A stretch of 64,000 nucleotides of DNA from positions 1,798,001-1,862,000 of the forward strand of contig NZ_CP020105.1 in the NCBI RefSeq assembly GCF_002067135.1, in the 5' to 3' direction. Below, piece after piece: positions 1 to 10,017 of this stretch. Each line of letters begins with the position of its first letter. Position 1 is the first letter of the stretch. The translations under genes and the position numbers were made by a program. Origin of the DNA: Spirosoma rigui. GTDB taxonomy: Bacteria > Bacteroidota > Bacteroidia > Cytophagales > Spirosomataceae. The notes beneath the pieces are model-generated. The model ran no database searches. It was not told where the DNA came from and saw nothing but the letters and a program-made list of their open reading frames with translations.

Positions 1-72
1 GTGATCCGTCGGAAAGGGAAACTGTACGTGATCAACAAAAAGAATCCCCGTTACAAACAAAGACAAGGCTAA
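1..72 (+). CDS. rpmJ: 50S ribosomal protein L36, 3' part
   Basis: The window opens inside this gene; the visible 23 codons end at the TAA at 70-72. The translation ([20 protein letters not shown] then RQG) is the C-terminal half of the small zinc-type L36 protein of the large ribosomal subunit. Family knowledge says about 38 residues in full, so roughly 15 N-terminal residues lie upstream of the window. It stops two bases before rpsM, so the two are certainly co-transcribed. The GTG at position 1 is an internal Val codon, not the start. Confidence 0.93.
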   Translation: MIRRKGKLYVINKKNPRYKQRQG

Positions 73-74
73 GC

Positions 75-452
75 ATGGCACGTATTGCAGGTGTAGACAT
101 TCCAGACAAAAAGCGGGGCGAGATTGCGCTGACGTACATCTTCGGCATTGGCCGTAGCCGGGCGAAGAAAATCCTGACCGACGCGGGTATCAGTGTTGAC
201 AAAAAGGCAAGTGAGTGGTCGGACGATGAAGCGAGCGCTGTGCGTAACGCAATCACGAACGAGTACAAAGTTGAAGGTCAGCTGCGCTCAGAAGTTCAGT
301 TGAGCATCAAGCGCCTGATGGACATTGGTTGCTACCGTGGCCTTCGGCACCGGAAAGGGCTTCCCGTCCGTGGTCAGCATACCAAAAACAACTCCCGTAC
401 CCGGAAAGGTAAGCGGAAGACTGTTGCTAACAAGAAGAAAGTAACGAAATAA
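75..452 (+). CDS. rpsM: 30S ribosomal protein S13
   Basis: S13 sits in the head of the small subunit and contacts the large subunit and P-site tRNA. The 125-residue product begins [20 protein letters not shown], shows the helix-two-turn-helix region, and carries the conserved basic end ([16 protein letters not shown].. then [12 protein letters not shown]). Length is normal. The ATG at 75 follows the rpmJ stop by two bases, as expected in the alpha operon. rpsK follows after a 107-base spacer with no recognisable gene. Confidence 0.98.
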   Translation: MARIAGVDIPDKKRGEIALTYIFGIGRSRAKKILTDAGISVDKKASEWSDDEASAVRNAITNEYKVEGQLRSEVQLSIKRLMDIGCYRGLRHRKGLPVRGQHTKNNSRTRKGKRKTVANKKKVTK

Positions 453-559
453 TTAATCGGTCGCTCATCGTTACACGGACCATTTGTGGTTGTTCAGTGC
501 TGGTAACTGGATAACAAGTAATGAAACCGGTGACTCATTGACGATTACCTCACAAAACA

Positions 560-955
560 ATGGCTCAAGCAAAACGCAAAGACAAAGCGAAAAAGCGGGT
601 AGTGATTGTTGAACCCGTTGGTCAGGTACACATCCGGGCAACGTTCAACAACATCATCATCTCGATCACCAACATGAACGGCCAGGTTATTTCCTGGGCT
701 TCGGCGGGTAAAATGGGCTTCCGTGGCTCGAAGAAAAACACGCCATATGCTGCTCAGACAGCCGCTTCAAACTGTGCTGCTGTTGCCCACGATCTGGGTA
801 TGCGCAAAGCAGAGGTGTTCGTAAAAGGTCCAGGATCAGGTCGTGAGTCGGCAATCCGTACCATTCAGAACTCGGGGATTGAAGTAACAACGATCCGCGA
901 TATTACCCCCATGCCGCACAACGGTTGTCGGCCACCCAAGCGTCGTCGTGTATAA
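560..955 (+). CDS. rpsK: 30S ribosomal protein S11
   Basis: S11 forms part of the small-subunit platform near the E site. The 131-residue product has a Lys/Arg-rich start ([15 protein letters not shown]), the core with [20 protein letters not shown], and the conserved finish THDITP-like / [15 protein letters not shown]. Length and both ends fit the family. It lies between rpsM and rpsD in the standard order. No separate promoter is evident. Confidence 0.98.
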   Translation: MAQAKRKDKAKKRVVIVEPVGQVHIRATFNNIIISITNMNGQVISWASAGKMGFRGSKKNTPYAAQTAASNCAAVAHDLGMRKAEVFVKGPGSGRESAIRTIQNSGIEVTTIRDITPMPHNGCRPPKRRRV

Positions 956-1042
956 CGCTGGCGTACGGGCAGTACATGAATAGGGACAGGCGACATTAAG
1001 TTGTGTCTGTCCGATGTTTAACTTTTATTCATTCAAGAAAGA

Positions 1043-1648
1043 ATGGCACGTTACATTGGGCCTAAAGCCAGAATTTCGCGTAAGTTTGGAGAACCCATCA
1101 TGGGACCCAGCAAAGCGCTTCAGAAAAAGAATTACGGACCGGGTATGCACGGTCGGGGTCGTAAGCGGAAACAATCCGAATATGCACTCCAGTTGATTGA
1201 GAAGCAAAAAGTAAAGTATACTTATGGTATCCTGGAGCGCCAGTTCCGGGCGTTGTTCCACCGGGCACAGGTTCGGGAAGGAATCACCGGCGAAAACCTG
1301 CTGAAACTGTGTGAAGCCCGTCTGGACAACACTGTTTTTCGTCTGGGTATCGCTACCTCACGCCGGGCTGCCCGTCAGCTGGTGTCACACAAGCATATCA
1401 TCGTTGATGGTGAAGTAGTGAATATTCCCTCTTATTCGCTCAAGCCGGGTCAGATCATCGGCGTTCGTGAGAAGTCGAAGTCGCTGGAAGCCGTTTCGTC
1501 AAGCCTGTCGGCTCGCAACACCAAGCGTTACAACTGGGTAGAGTGGGATGGTCAGCAAATGGCGGGTAAGTTTATTAGCTACCCAGAGCGCGATCAGATT
1601 CCGGAGAACTTCAACGAGCAAGCCATCGTCGAATTGTATTCGAAGTAA
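1043..1648 (+). CDS. rpsD: 30S ribosomal protein S4
   Basis: S4 is a primary 16S rRNA binder that nucleates small-subunit assembly. The 201-residue product starts [19 protein letters not shown] and has the S4 RNA-binding domain around residues 90-155 ([20 protein letters not shown], then [18 protein letters not shown]). Length is typical of Bacteroidota. In many bacteria S4 represses its own operon; the hairpin at 1657-1678 just downstream is a possible regulatory element but this is not shown. Confidence 0.98.
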   Translation: MARYIGPKARISRKFGEPIMGPSKALQKKNYGPGMHGRGRKRKQSEYALQLIEKQKVKYTYGILERQFRALFHRAQVREGITGENLLKLCEARLDNTVFRLGIATSRRAARQLVSHKHIIVDGEVVNIPSYSLKPGQIIGVREKSKSLEAVSSSLSARNTKRYNWVEWDGQQMAGKFISYPERDQIPENFNEQAIVELYSK

Positions 1649-1656
1649 TCGGACTG

Positions 1657-1678
1657 GCAGGACCCCACCGGGTTCTGC
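1657..1678 (+). promoter_or_regulatory. Hairpin between rpsD and rpoA
   Basis: GCAGGACCC (1657-1665) can pair with GGGTTCTGC (1670-1678), nine pairs with one G-U and a four-base loop. The following bases (TTCCTTTAG) are only weakly T-rich, so this is more likely a partial terminator, a processing site or a protein-binding hairpin than a strong terminator. It starts the 183-base gap before rpoA, the longest in the operon here. Confidence 0.4.
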
Positions 1679-1831
1679 TTCCTTTAGTATAAATGGCTTA
1701 CAAGTTTATAGTTTAGTTTTAAGGGTACGGTCAGTGACCGTTTACCTGTCAAAAAATAAAAACGTAGTCCTGTAAGCCTTGTTTCAGTCTTCACGCCAAG
1801 GCAGAGAACTGCTGTAAACGATACGAAACGT

Positions 1832-2821
1832 ATGTCAATATTAGCGTTCCAAATGCCCGACAAAGTCGTAGTGGAGAAAGCCGACGACTTTCACGGTGTG
1901 TTTGAATTCAAACCCCTTGAAAAAGGATATGGTGTAACAATTGGCAATGCGCTGCGTCGCATCCTGTTGTCATCACTGGAAGGTTACACCATCACGAGTG
2001 TAAAATTTCCGGGTGTGTTGCACGAATTTTCATCCATCGAGGGCGTTGTTGAAGACGTAACCGAAATCATCCTGAACCTGAAAATGGTTCGGTTTAAGAA
2101 GATCTCGGATATGGTCGACAACAAAATTACAGTTCATATTAAAAAGCAATCGGTCTTAAAGGCCGGTGATATATCCAAGTTTTCGCCATCGTTCGAGGTG
2201 TTAAACCCCGAGCTGGAATTGTGCCACATTGATGACACGCGCGAACTGGAGATGGAGATTTTCGTGGAAAAAGGACGGGGCTACGTTCCGGCCGACGAAC
2301 CACGGGCGAATGAACTTCCATTTGGCCACATCCCCATCGATGCTATTTACACGCCGATCAAGAACGTTAAGTTCAGCGTGGAAAATACGCGGGTTGAACA
2401 GAAGACGGACTATGAGCGGCTATTGCTGGACATCGAAACCGATGGCTCTATTCATCCGGAAGAAGCATTAAAAGGTGCTGCTTACATTCTGATTCAGCAC
2501 TTCATGTTGTTCTCCGACCAGACAATGACGTTTGAAACGGCTAAGCTGGAAGAAGAAAACGTGGTGGATGAGGAAGTACTGCACATGCGCAAGCTTCTGA
2601 AGACGTCACTGGCCGATCTGGATCTTTCGGTTCGGGCATACAACTGCCTTAAGTCAGCCGACGTTCGCACCCTTGGCGATCTGGTTCGGTTAGAGATTTC
2701 TGACATGATGAAATTCCGCAATTTTGGTAAAAAGTCATTGACGGAATTAGAACAACTTGTTGCCGAGAAGAACCTGACGTTCGGTATGGACGTCGCTAAG
2801 TACAGACTAGACGAAGATTAA
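1832..2821 (+). CDS. rpoA: DNA-directed RNA polymerase subunit alpha
   Basis: Alpha dimerises to start RNA polymerase assembly, and its C-terminal domain binds upstream promoter DNA and regulators. The 329-residue product has the N-terminal assembly domain ([20 protein letters not shown] around 28-48; RGYVPADE further on) and the C-terminal helix-hairpin-helix domain ([35 protein letters not shown]). Length is normal. It is the sixth gene of the run begun by rpmJ and is followed by rplQ. Confidence 0.98.
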   Translation: MSILAFQMPDKVVVEKADDFHGVFEFKPLEKGYGVTIGNALRRILLSSLEGYTITSVKFPGVLHEFSSIEGVVEDVTEIILNLKMVRFKKISDMVDNKITVHIKKQSVLKAGDISKFSPSFEVLNPELELCHIDDTRELEMEIFVEKGRGYVPADEPRANELPFGHIPIDAIYTPIKNVKFSVENTRVEQKTDYERLLLDIETDGSIHPEEALKGAAYILIQHFMLFSDQTMTFETAKLEEENVVDEEVLHMRKLLKTSLADLDLSVRAYNCLKSADVRTLGDLVRLEISDMMKFRNFGKKSLTELEQLVAEKNLTFGMDVAKYRLDED

Positions 2822-2829
2822 AAAACTAA

Positions 2830-2889
2830 AGGAGAAAGGAGCAAGGAAAATGGAGAAAGGGTATAACATTACCTTGCTCCCTTCTCCCT
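2830..2889 (+). repeat. Purine-rich inverted repeat between rpoA and rplQ
   Basis: A purine-rich arm at 2830-2846 (AGGAGAAAGGAGCAAGG) is mirrored by a pyrimidine-rich arm at 2872-2889 (CCTTGCTCCCTTCTCCCT), near-perfect pairing across a 25-base loop. There is no T-tract after it, so it is not a classical terminator. It could modulate read-through or mRNA stability between the two genes. Confidence 0.5.
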
Positions 2890-2914
2890 CCTCCCTGCCT
2901 CCCTTCACCAGACA

Positions 2915-3529
2915 ATGAGACACGGTAAAAAACATAATCACCTAAGCCGGACGCACTCGCACCGCGAAGCGATGTTGCAGAACATGGCGTCGTCGCTTAT
3001 CCTGCACAAGCGTGTGGAGACTACGGTTGCCAAGGCGAAAGAGCTCCGCAAGTTCGTGGAGCCTATTCTGACCCGGGCAAAAGACGATACGTACCAGAAT
3101 CGTCGTATTGCGTTCATGTACTTGAACGACAAAGAGACGATGAAGGAATTGTTCGGCGTTGTTGCTGACAAGATCGCCAGCCGCCCAGGTGGCTATACCC
3201 GTATCATCAAATTGGGCAACCGGTTAGGCGATAACGCTGATACCTGCCTGATTGAACTGGTTGACTTCAACGAGGTACTGTTGTCGGCGGCTGCTGAAAA
3301 AGCAACGGCTACAACGAAAACTCGCCGGAGCCGCCGGAGTGGTGGTGCTAAAGCAACGGACGCTGCTGCTACGACGGCTGCTCCTGCTGCTGAAGCTGCA
3401 ACGGTTGACGCTGCTCCTGAAGCAACGGTTGTTGACAAGGCTCCCGTAGCTGAAGCAACCGAAGCACCAGCCGATGAGACCCCTGCTGCATCGGAAGGAT
3501 CAACCAGCGACGAAACGAAAGAGAGTTAA
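2915..3529 (+). CDS. rplQ: 50S ribosomal protein L17 with long C-terminal tail
   Basis: L17 lies near the exit of the large-subunit peptide tunnel. The first ~120 residues are a clear L17 ([20 protein letters not shown], then [15 protein letters not shown]). Residues ~130-204 form an Ala/Thr/Glu-rich low-complexity tail starting with a basic patch ([15 protein letters not shown]) and turning acidic at the end. Extended L17 tails occur in Bacteroidota; this one is on the long side. It is the last gene of the operon, followed by a terminator. Confidence 0.97.
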   Translation: MRHGKKHNHLSRTHSHREAMLQNMASSLILHKRVETTVAKAKELRKFVEPILTRAKDDTYQNRRIAFMYLNDKETMKELFGVVADKIASRPGGYTRIIKLGNRLGDNADTCLIELVDFNEVLLSAAAEKATATTKTRRSRRSGGAKATDAAATTAAPAAEAATVDAAPEATVVDKAPVAEATEAPADETPAASEGSTSDETKES

Positions 3530-3550
3530 TGATTGATTCGTTATCCATAT

Positions 3551-3588
3551 AAAAAGAGGGTTAGCCGTTAGGGTTAGCCCTTTTTTTT
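3551..3588 (+). terminator. Rho-independent terminator after rplQ
   Basis: GGGTTAGCC (3558-3566) pairs with GGTTAGCCC (3572-3580), nine pairs including two G-U, loop GTTAG, followed by eight Ts (3581-3588). At DNA level it reads as a direct repeat of GGGTTAGCC, which hides the hairpin. It closes the ribosomal operon. Confidence 0.8.
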
Positions 3589-3613
3589 AGGCTTTTTCAC
3601 CAAAAACGCATTT

Positions 3614-4717
3614 ATGAAACATACACAGCAACCAGAAGCTCTGTTGGTTTTACAAGATGGTTCAGTTTTCAGAGGGCTTGCTCTTGGAAAAACGGGCACG
3701 GCCGGGGGCGAAATCTGCTTCAATACCGGTATGACCGGCTATCAGGAGATTTACACTGACCCGTCTTACTATGGCCAGGTAATCATTAACACAACTTCTC
3801 ACATTGGAAACTACGGCGTCCTCAACAACGCTGAGCAAGAGTCGAGCAGTGTTAAGATCCGGGGCATGGTTTGTAATTTCTTCTCCAATATTCACTCCCG
3901 GTACACAGCCGATGGTTCGCTACAGGATTATTTCGAACGGGCCGGTATTGTGGGTATTCATGGCGTGGATACCCGGCAACTGGTGCGGTACATCCGCTCG
4001 AAAGGCGTAATGAACTGTATTATTTCGTCGGAGATTCTGGATCCGGTCGAACTGCTGGCGAGATTGCATGAAGTACCCGATATGGCGGGCCTTGAACTTT
4101 CGTCGGAAGTATCCACGACCGAAGCGTATGAAGAAGGTGATCCGGAAGCGGCACTACGGGTGGCTGTGCTTGACCTCGGTGTGAAGCGGAGTATTTTGAG
4201 CAACTTCAACGAGCGGGGTGTTTTCTGCAAAGTATTCCCGGCCCGTACGTCTTATGCTGATCTGGCGGCCTGGAAACCCAATGGCTACTTTATTGCCAAT
4301 GGCCCCGGCGACCCAGCCGCTATGCCTTACGCGGTTGAAACCGTTAAACAGGTGCTGGACGAAGAGAAGCCCGTATTCGGGATCTGCCTGGGTCACCAGA
4401 TTCTGTCGCTGGCCAGCGGTATCTCAACCTACAAAATGCACAATGGACACCGTGGCTTGAACCACCCCGTGAAAAACCTGATTACGGGTCATTGTGAGGT
4501 GACGTCGCAGAACCACGGATTTGCGGTGCAGGCCGAAGAGGTAATGGACCACGCAAATGTTGAACTGACCCATATTAATCTGAACGATAAAACCATTGAG
4601 GGTATTCGTCGGAAAGACAAGCCCGCTTTTTCGGTGCAATACCACCCGGAATCATCACCAGGGCCGCACGACTCGCGTTACCTGTTCGATCAATTCGTGG
4701 GTATGATGAAAGAATAA
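3614..4717 (+). CDS. carA: Carbamoyl-phosphate synthase small subunit
   Basis: CarA is the glutaminase subunit that feeds ammonia to CarB for carbamoyl phosphate, used in pyrimidine and arginine synthesis. The 367-residue product has the N-terminal CPSase domain (FNTGMTGYQEIYTDPSY) and a C-terminal class I amidotransferase domain with nucleophile Cys in VFGICLGHQ and the His/Glu pair in SVQYHPESSPGPHDS. Length is normal. No carB is nearby. It stands alone between two terminators, so it is probably a single-gene unit. Confidence 0.97.
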   Translation: MKHTQQPEALLVLQDGSVFRGLALGKTGTAGGEICFNTGMTGYQEIYTDPSYYGQVIINTTSHIGNYGVLNNAEQESSSVKIRGMVCNFFSNIHSRYTADGSLQDYFERAGIVGIHGVDTRQLVRYIRSKGVMNCIISSEILDPVELLARLHEVPDMAGLELSSEVSTTEAYEEGDPEAALRVAVLDLGVKRSILSNFNERGVFCKVFPARTSYADLAAWKPNGYFIANGPGDPAAMPYAVETVKQVLDEEKPVFGICLGHQILSLASGISTYKMHNGHRGLNHPVKNLITGHCEVTSQNHGFAVQAEEVMDHANVELTHINLNDKTIEGIRRKDKPAFSVQYHPESSPGPHDSRYLFDQFVGMMKE

Positions 4718-4720
4718 CAA

Positions 4721-4750
4721 AAAAGCCCGGAGCCTACTCTCCGGGCTTTT
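4721..4750. terminator. Bidirectional terminator, carA / helicase
   Basis: GCCCGGAG (4725-4732) pairs with CTCCGGGC (4739-4746) across a six-base loop, flanked by A4 on one side and T-run on the other, so it can end transcription both ways. It sits between convergent carA and the helicase gene, whose stop codon starts at 4753. Confidence 0.85.
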
Positions 4751-7700
4751 TTATGACCTCCCGCGCCAGAATTCCCGGCTCCAGATCCGCTGAAAGGGCC
4801 ATTGGCGGGAAGCAAATGATAGCGGTAGATAAGCATGAGCCTGCTTGACTGACTGTTGGTAATAGGTATCATCATCGGTCAGAACGAGTGATTGATAAAT
4901 ACCAGCTTCTTTAATTGTTAGATCAGCAAAGGGTAGTTCCGGCTGCCAGGAGGGATGCTGTTCGGCTAGTTGCTCTTTCAGGAGCGAGCGGCTGGGTAAC
5001 AAGTTTGCCGGTTGCGGAGTCGGCCGGAAACGTCCTTTCGATACGTCGAGAGCGTAGTGTAAATACGCTTTCAACAGGCGCGGCCCCTCGTTGAGCGAGT
5101 CATCTGTTCTGAGTTGATCAGGCCAAAGACTTGTAATGACATAAACCCGCTCCCGGGCACGGGTAATAGCTACGTTGAGTCGGTTTTGTCCCCCCTTCAT
5201 CGTTAAACTACCAAACTGCATGGCTAACCGGCCGTGCTCGTCTGGTGCGTAACCAGTCGAAAAAATGATGATGTCACGCTCATCGCCCTGGACGTTCTCA
5301 ATGTTCTTGACAAACAATTGCAGCGTAGAAAGATGATCTGGCAACGACGCATTGACTGCCGACAACAGGTTTACACTGCTTTCGAGCTTATCCTGAATCA
5401 GCTGCTGCTGGGGATAGTTGAATGTAACAATGCCAATGGATCGGTTGGAATGCTCATGGATTAGCTGATTGAGCAGGTTTACAACCGCATCAGCTTCAAC
5501 CGGATTAGTATTTTGTTGCCAGGTACCCTTAACGTTCAAATACCGGATGGCGGGCTCATGCAGATTCATATCGCTAAAGTGGGGCAGCAGCAACAGCTTA
5601 CGTTGATAGAAGTGCTCGTTTGAGAATGCAATGAGGTCAAGTGACCGGCTACGGTAATGCTCTTTTAACGATACTTGTGGTAATTGTTGAGCGGCCAGTT
5701 CAAGCAGGGATTCAACTTCGAGCGCCACTGGTGTTTCATCAGTTTGGTCGAGTTCGTCCAGACGTGTCCGGTACAGATCGCTGGGGCGTAGCTGTTGATT
5801 GTCGCCTGTAACAACGACTCGTCTGCCTCGGGCGAGGGCGGGAATACCATTCTCGGCATAACATTGGGACGCTTCATCCATAATGACAAGATCGAACAGG
5901 TTTTCGCGCAGGGGAAACATAGCCGATACCGATTCTGGCGACGCCATCCAGCAGGGTATCACTTTAAAGATTTCGCTGGCATAGGAGTCCATGAGCTTAC
6001 GAATGGGCCATACATTCCGTTTCTTGGTCGTCTGGTGCAACAGATCGCGGTAGGTCACTACGTTGCTCAGCCGGTTGAACGTCAGGTTTCGATACGTTTG
6101 CTCCCGTAGCTTGACCAGCACAATATCACGGCTAAGATCCTGTTTGTGACGAACGCTCTCCTGCAACGACTGCTCAAGTTGCGCCATCCGAAGCGACGAA
6201 ACACTCCGAAGTTGTGGATGCGCTCGTTCGATGTGGTCGAGCCAGGCCAAGCGTAACGCATTCTGGAAAGTAGCGGGCCAATCGGCGGGTTTGACTTCGG
6301 CAGTGACCAGCCGGTCGACCGCGGTTTGTTCTCCCTCCGAAAAGCTGGCCTGGAGCCGGTCAGCATCCAGCAACAGGTCGAAGTCCTGCCGCAGGGCGTG
6401 ACGCAGCGTGTCAGCATGGGCCGGGTTTTGCCAGATTGCGTCGAGCTGTTTACCGGTCAGATAAGGACTGCCAATCGTTCGGATAGTATTCACGTGCCTA
6501 GCCAGTGCGAGAACAGCCCTTATGCGCTCACAAAATACCCGGTGTGGTATAGTAGACGATTCGGATAAATGGCGAAGAATCGGCAAGCTTTTCAGGCGTT
6601 CAGTAAACTGCCGGGCGCGGTTTAGCAGGCGAATTCCGTCAGCGGTAGCGGGGAGAGCCAGTCCGGCCCGTAGTGGTTCTGCCTGCTCGAGAAGCGCATC
6701 CAGCTTCAGACGGTTATTGACTTTTATACGGAGTATTTGCAGGTCTGGCTCCGACAGGCTGAGGCCATTAGCCGCGGCAACCCGCTGAAGCTGTGCTTTT
6801 CCGGGATCAGTCAGTTGCCACCACTGCCAGCTAACCCAAGACGATCGGGCAGTGAGGGCACTATCGAGTAACAGGGTGAAGGCAGGGCGTTCAATGGGCT
6901 GTAACATAAGTTCAGGGCCAGGTAGCTGGAGCAGATGGTCCCAGGCCAAAGCCAGTTCATCGAGTGTCGACTCATCTATCGCCATTGCCGGATGGGCGGG
7001 GTACGCGCGCAGGCCCTCGACAATGGACCACAGGGTAGTTGCATCCGGTGCATCGAGTAGAGCCAACAGAGCCGTTATTGCCCACTCGTGCGTCAGCCAG
7101 TCCGTTAATTCCTGCGCAGACAGGACATGACCAAGCAACGCTTTTATTTGCTCAGCAGCAGCTGATGTCGTATCAGCCCATTGCGCAAGGTGTTGGTCGA
7201 TAAGGCTTTCATCAGCCGTTGTGAAGTTTGCAAAACGGATCCGGTCCGTCCATACATGATTCGAGCCGAGCCGCTGTTGATACGCCCCGTAATCGGCTAA
7301 TCGCCGTACGAAATTATCCACACTCGAAAAATGGAAATGTGAATAATTGTCCTGTAATGAGATCAGCTGCTCTGCCGCGTTACTGGTCAAATAAAGCTCT
7401 TTGGCCGACACTCCACAATCGGTGGTGTCGAAAAGGGCCTTTTTAAACGCAGTCAAATCAGCAACGGCTTCGTCGATTCGGCGACTCTCTGACTCGAAGT
7501 CGCGTTCCAGCAGGACTGCGTTCAGACTGTTGTTCTGCTGTCGGTAGGTATCCACCTGGTTAATCTGTTCGGCGATCTGGGCGTATAACGCCCGTCGGTC
7601 GTCCTGAAAATCGTGTACCAGCGCCATAAAAGGAGCCATGCCTATCCCGCGAAGTCGCTCCTGCACCACGTCAAGGGCGGCTCGCTTCTGGCAGACCAGC

Positions 7701-8746
7701 AGCACCCGTTTGCCCGATGCGGCAGCGTCGGCCATCAGATTGGCAATGAGCTGCGATTTGCCGGTGCCAGGCGGGCCCTGCACAACAATCGATTGACCCG
7801 CCTTTACCGCCCGGATAGCAGCCTCCTGAGAAGCATCGAGCGGAAGTGGGGTATGGAGTTGTTTCTCGGGCTGATGAAATAAAGAACCATCCAACGAAGT
7901 AAACGATACGTCGGGCAACCCGGTGTCACCAGATAGGGGTTCGCGCTCGTCATCGCGCGCTCCGTTCCTCTCTAAAAGCACATCGTAATCCGGAACCAGG
8001 AAGGAGCCCGCCTGGGGAAAAATACCCAGCACGGCTTCGGGGTAAAGTTTCAATTCGCCCGTGCGTTCGAGCTGGTCGAGGCTTTTGGCAGATTGACCAT
8101 CGAAGAAATGAAGCGTATCGGTGAACAGATCCGGATTGAAGTTAAGTTCGAGCGGACTGGCTTTGAGCCATTCGTAAAGCTGCGTCCGAAAAACGAGTGG
8201 GTCTCTGTCGAAGTCATCTACTGTTTTCTCGACAACATCGTCCGGCAGCCTTACCTGGCTAAACTGGCCATAAGCAAGAGCGAGGGTTGGGTTCAAAAAC
8301 GCCAGCTCATCGCCCCGGCGCAGCAGCTTCCAGAACTTTCCCTGCTGCTCAATCTTAACCGGGAAAAAGAGGAGCGGACCGTGTACGACGGTGCCATCCA
8401 TGAACTTACCCCGCACAAAGGGCCAGCCAACGTATAGGTCCTCCGTACCGCGCTCTTCCTGAATGAAACGGGTAGTGCGGTCGATACGCCGGATTTTTCG
8501 GCTGACTTCGTTAGTACGTTCCTGACGGGGATCAAGGACCTCGCAGAGTGAGATCGCTGATTTGCGGCTAATCAACTCAGCGATGATCGTAAAGGACGAT
8601 TTGTTGAGCAGGAAGTCAACATCATGCAGGTCCAGAAACTGGCCGGCGGGCAAGCTCGTCAGTAAAAGCGACCGGTTGCGGCTGCTGAGATTAGTCAGAC
8701 GCCGGCGAAAAGCGCGGAGAACAGGTGTTGGAAACTGGATTTTCAA
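4751..8746 (-). CDS. DUF4011-type superfamily 1 helicase (large)
   Basis: This 1331-residue protein has an N-terminal DUF4011-like region (LTNLSSRNRSLLL near residue 20) and SF1 helicase motifs: Walker A GPPGTGKS at 324-331, motif II MDEAS at 956-960, motif III GDNQQLRP at 981-988, motif V VQGDERD near 1152 and motif VI NVAITRARER at 1191-1200. About 600 residues, mostly helical by eye, separate motifs I and II. The last ~80 residues end WPFQRIWSREFW, reminiscent of the end of Vsr-type nuclease folds in related helicases, but I see no intact nuclease residues. No ATG is available: the frame is open to the TerC stop, and the only standard start nearby is TTG at 8746, so the start is uncertain. 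It probably acts on nucleic acids; a defence role is possible but unproven. Confidence 0.8.
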   Translation of the reverse strand: MKIQFPTPVLRAFRRRLTNLSSRNRSLLLTSLPAGQFLDLHDVDFLLNKSSFTIIAELISRKSAISLCEVLDPRQERTNEVSRKIRRIDRTTRFIQEERGTEDLYVGWPFVRGKFMDGTVVHGPLLFFPVKIEQQGKFWKLLRRGDELAFLNPTLALAYGQFSQVRLPDDVVEKTVDDFDRDPLVFRTQLYEWLKASPLELNFNPDLFTDTLHFFDGQSAKSLDQLERTGELKLYPEAVLGIFPQAGSFLVPDYDVLLERNGARDDEREPLSGDTGLPDVSFTSLDGSLFHQPEKQLHTPLPLDASQEAAIRAVKAGQSIVVQGPPGTGKSQLIANLMADAAASGKRVLLVCQKRAALDVVQERLRGIGMAPFMALVHDFQDDRRALYAQIAEQINQVDTYRQQNNSLNAVLLERDFESESRRIDEAVADLTAFKKALFDTTDCGVSAKELYLTSNAAEQLISLQDNYSHFHFSSVDNFVRRLADYGAYQQRLGSNHVWTDRIRFANFTTADESLIDQHLAQWADTTSAAAEQIKALLGHVLSAQELTDWLTHEWAITALLALLDAPDATTLWSIVEGLRAYPAHPAMAIDESTLDELALAWDHLLQLPGPELMLQPIERPAFTLLLDSALTARSSWVSWQWWQLTDPGKAQLQRVAAANGLSLSEPDLQILRIKVNNRLKLDALLEQAEPLRAGLALPATADGIRLLNRARQFTERLKSLPILRHLSESSTIPHRVFCERIRAVLALARHVNTIRTIGSPYLTGKQLDAIWQNPAHADTLRHALRQDFDLLLDADRLQASFSEGEQTAVDRLVTAEVKPADWPATFQNALRLAWLDHIERAHPQLRSVSSLRMAQLEQSLQESVRHKQDLSRDIVLVKLREQTYRNLTFNRLSNVVTYRDLLHQTTKKRNVWPIRKLMDSYASEIFKVIPCWMASPESVSAMFPLRENLFDLVIMDEASQCYAENGIPALARGRRVVVTGDNQQLRPSDLYRTRLDELDQTDETPVALEVESLLELAAQQLPQVSLKEHYRSRSLDLIAFSNEHFYQRKLLLLPHFSDMNLHEPAIRYLNVKGTWQQNTNPVEADAVVNLLNQLIHEHSNRSIGIVTFNYPQQQLIQDKLESSVNLLSAVNASLPDHLSTLQLFVKNIENVQGDERDIIIFSTGYAPDEHGRLAMQFGSLTMKGGQNRLNVAITRARERVYVITSLWPDQLRTDDSLNEGPRLLKAYLHYALDVSKGRFRPTPQPANLLPSRSLLKEQLAEQHPSWQPELPFADLTIKEAGIYQSLVLTDDDTYYQQSVKQAHAYLPLSFASRQWPFQRIWSREFWRGRS

Positions 8747-8877
8747 CAGATTGCTACGGTTTATAGAATCAACGTGTAAGAACGTGAAATCCTGTAAATC
8801 GTGCCAGTCAGTTTCCGGTGCTGAAACGGCACACAGTAGATGACTATGTATCGAAACGCAGGCAGCTGCCGGCCTGT

Positions 8878-9957
8878 CTACTCTTGATTTTGGTACTCAG
8901 CTTCCTCTTTTTTCTCTGGAATGAGCCAGGAAGCAAGAATACTGATGCCTAAGATGGCAACGATGATGTAGAGCGAATAAACGGGTTTGAAGCCCCAATC
9001 GGTCAGCCAGTGCTCGGCCAGCATCTTTGCCCCAATAAAGGTCAGTAATACGGCCAGACCGGTTTTCAGGAAGCGAAACTGGCTAATGATACTCGACAGG
9101 AAAAAGAACATCGACCGTAGTCCCATGATGGCAAATACGTTCGAGAAAAAGACGATATAAGGGTCTTTGGTAATCGAGAAAATAGCCGGAATTGAATCAA
9201 CCGCAAAAATCAAATCGGTAAAGGCAACAACAATAACAATTAGAAACAGCGGAGTGACAAAGAGTTTGCGGTCTGACTTCCGACGTATGAAGAAATTGTC
9301 AGTAACATTACGCTTATAAACATTCAAGTATTTGCTGGCAAATCGAACGACGGGGTGACTACTCGGATCAATTTTTTCGTCTTCCTCTTTCTGGAAAAAC
9401 AGTTGAACACCCGTATAGACCAGAAAGGCTCCAAAAATGTAAATGATCCATTCAAAGCGTTGCAGCAGTGCCGATCCGAGAAAGATAAATGCAAAGCGAA
9501 GGACGATAGCGCCTAATATTCCCCACACCAGAATTTTTTTGTAGTACCGCTCCCGGACACCAAACGAATTGAAAATCAGGATGAAAACAAAAATATTATC
9601 TGCCGAGAGAGAGTACTCGACGAGGTAGCCCGTAATGTATTCCAGAGCCATGTTTGCCTGAAACCGGGATAAACTCGTGGCGAAGTCGCCCGCTACCAGA
9701 TCAACATGACTGGCAAAACGGCTCTGGACGTCCTGTAGCCGGGCCATGTCTGTAATGCCATGGACGAGGTAGCCGTAATTTTTGAGGAAAAAGTAAAAGG
9801 CAACAGACAGGGCGACCCATATTGCACTCCAGAAAGCGGCCTCTTTAAAATGAACAACGTGACTTTTTTTCTTGGACAGAACGCCAAGATCAAGCACCAT
9901 TACTACAAGGACAAAAGCCGCAAAGGCCAGAAAAAAAGTTGTTTCGCTGGAGAGCAT
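8878..9957 (-). CDS. TerC/Alx family integral membrane protein
   Basis: This family has about eight or nine membrane helices and is linked to manganese export and metal handling at the membrane. The 359-residue product shows repeated hydrophobic spans, an acidic residue in the first (VLVVMVLDLGVL), the family segment EYSLSADNIFVFILIF, and AFTDLIFAVDSIPAIFSI with the conserved Asp residues. Length is slightly above typical. It ends in a charged cytoplasmic tail (PEKKEEAEYQNQE). It is divergent from the glycosyltransferase gene. I saw no manganese riboswitch in the short leader. Confidence 0.9.
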   Translation of the reverse strand: MLSSETTFFLAFAAFVLVVMVLDLGVLSKKKSHVVHFKEAAFWSAIWVALSVAFYFFLKNYGYLVHGITDMARLQDVQSRFASHVDLVAGDFATSLSRFQANMALEYITGYLVEYSLSADNIFVFILIFNSFGVRERYYKKILVWGILGAIVLRFAFIFLGSALLQRFEWIIYIFGAFLVYTGVQLFFQKEEDEKIDPSSHPVVRFASKYLNVYKRNVTDNFFIRRKSDRKLFVTPLFLIVIVVAFTDLIFAVDSIPAIFSITKDPYIVFFSNVFAIMGLRSMFFFLSSIISQFRFLKTGLAVLLTFIGAKMLAEHWLTDWGFKPVYSLYIIVAILGISILASWLIPEKKEEAEYQNQE

Positions 9958-10017
9958 ATACAGTTGTCAAGGATAGAAAAATAACGTTATCCTGACCGAA
10001 TAGTTAAAATATAGGCA

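Noticed and set aside
9958..10017. Manganese (yybP-ykoY) riboswitch before the TerC-family gene
   Set aside because: The leader is only about 55 bases and lacks the paired conserved loops.
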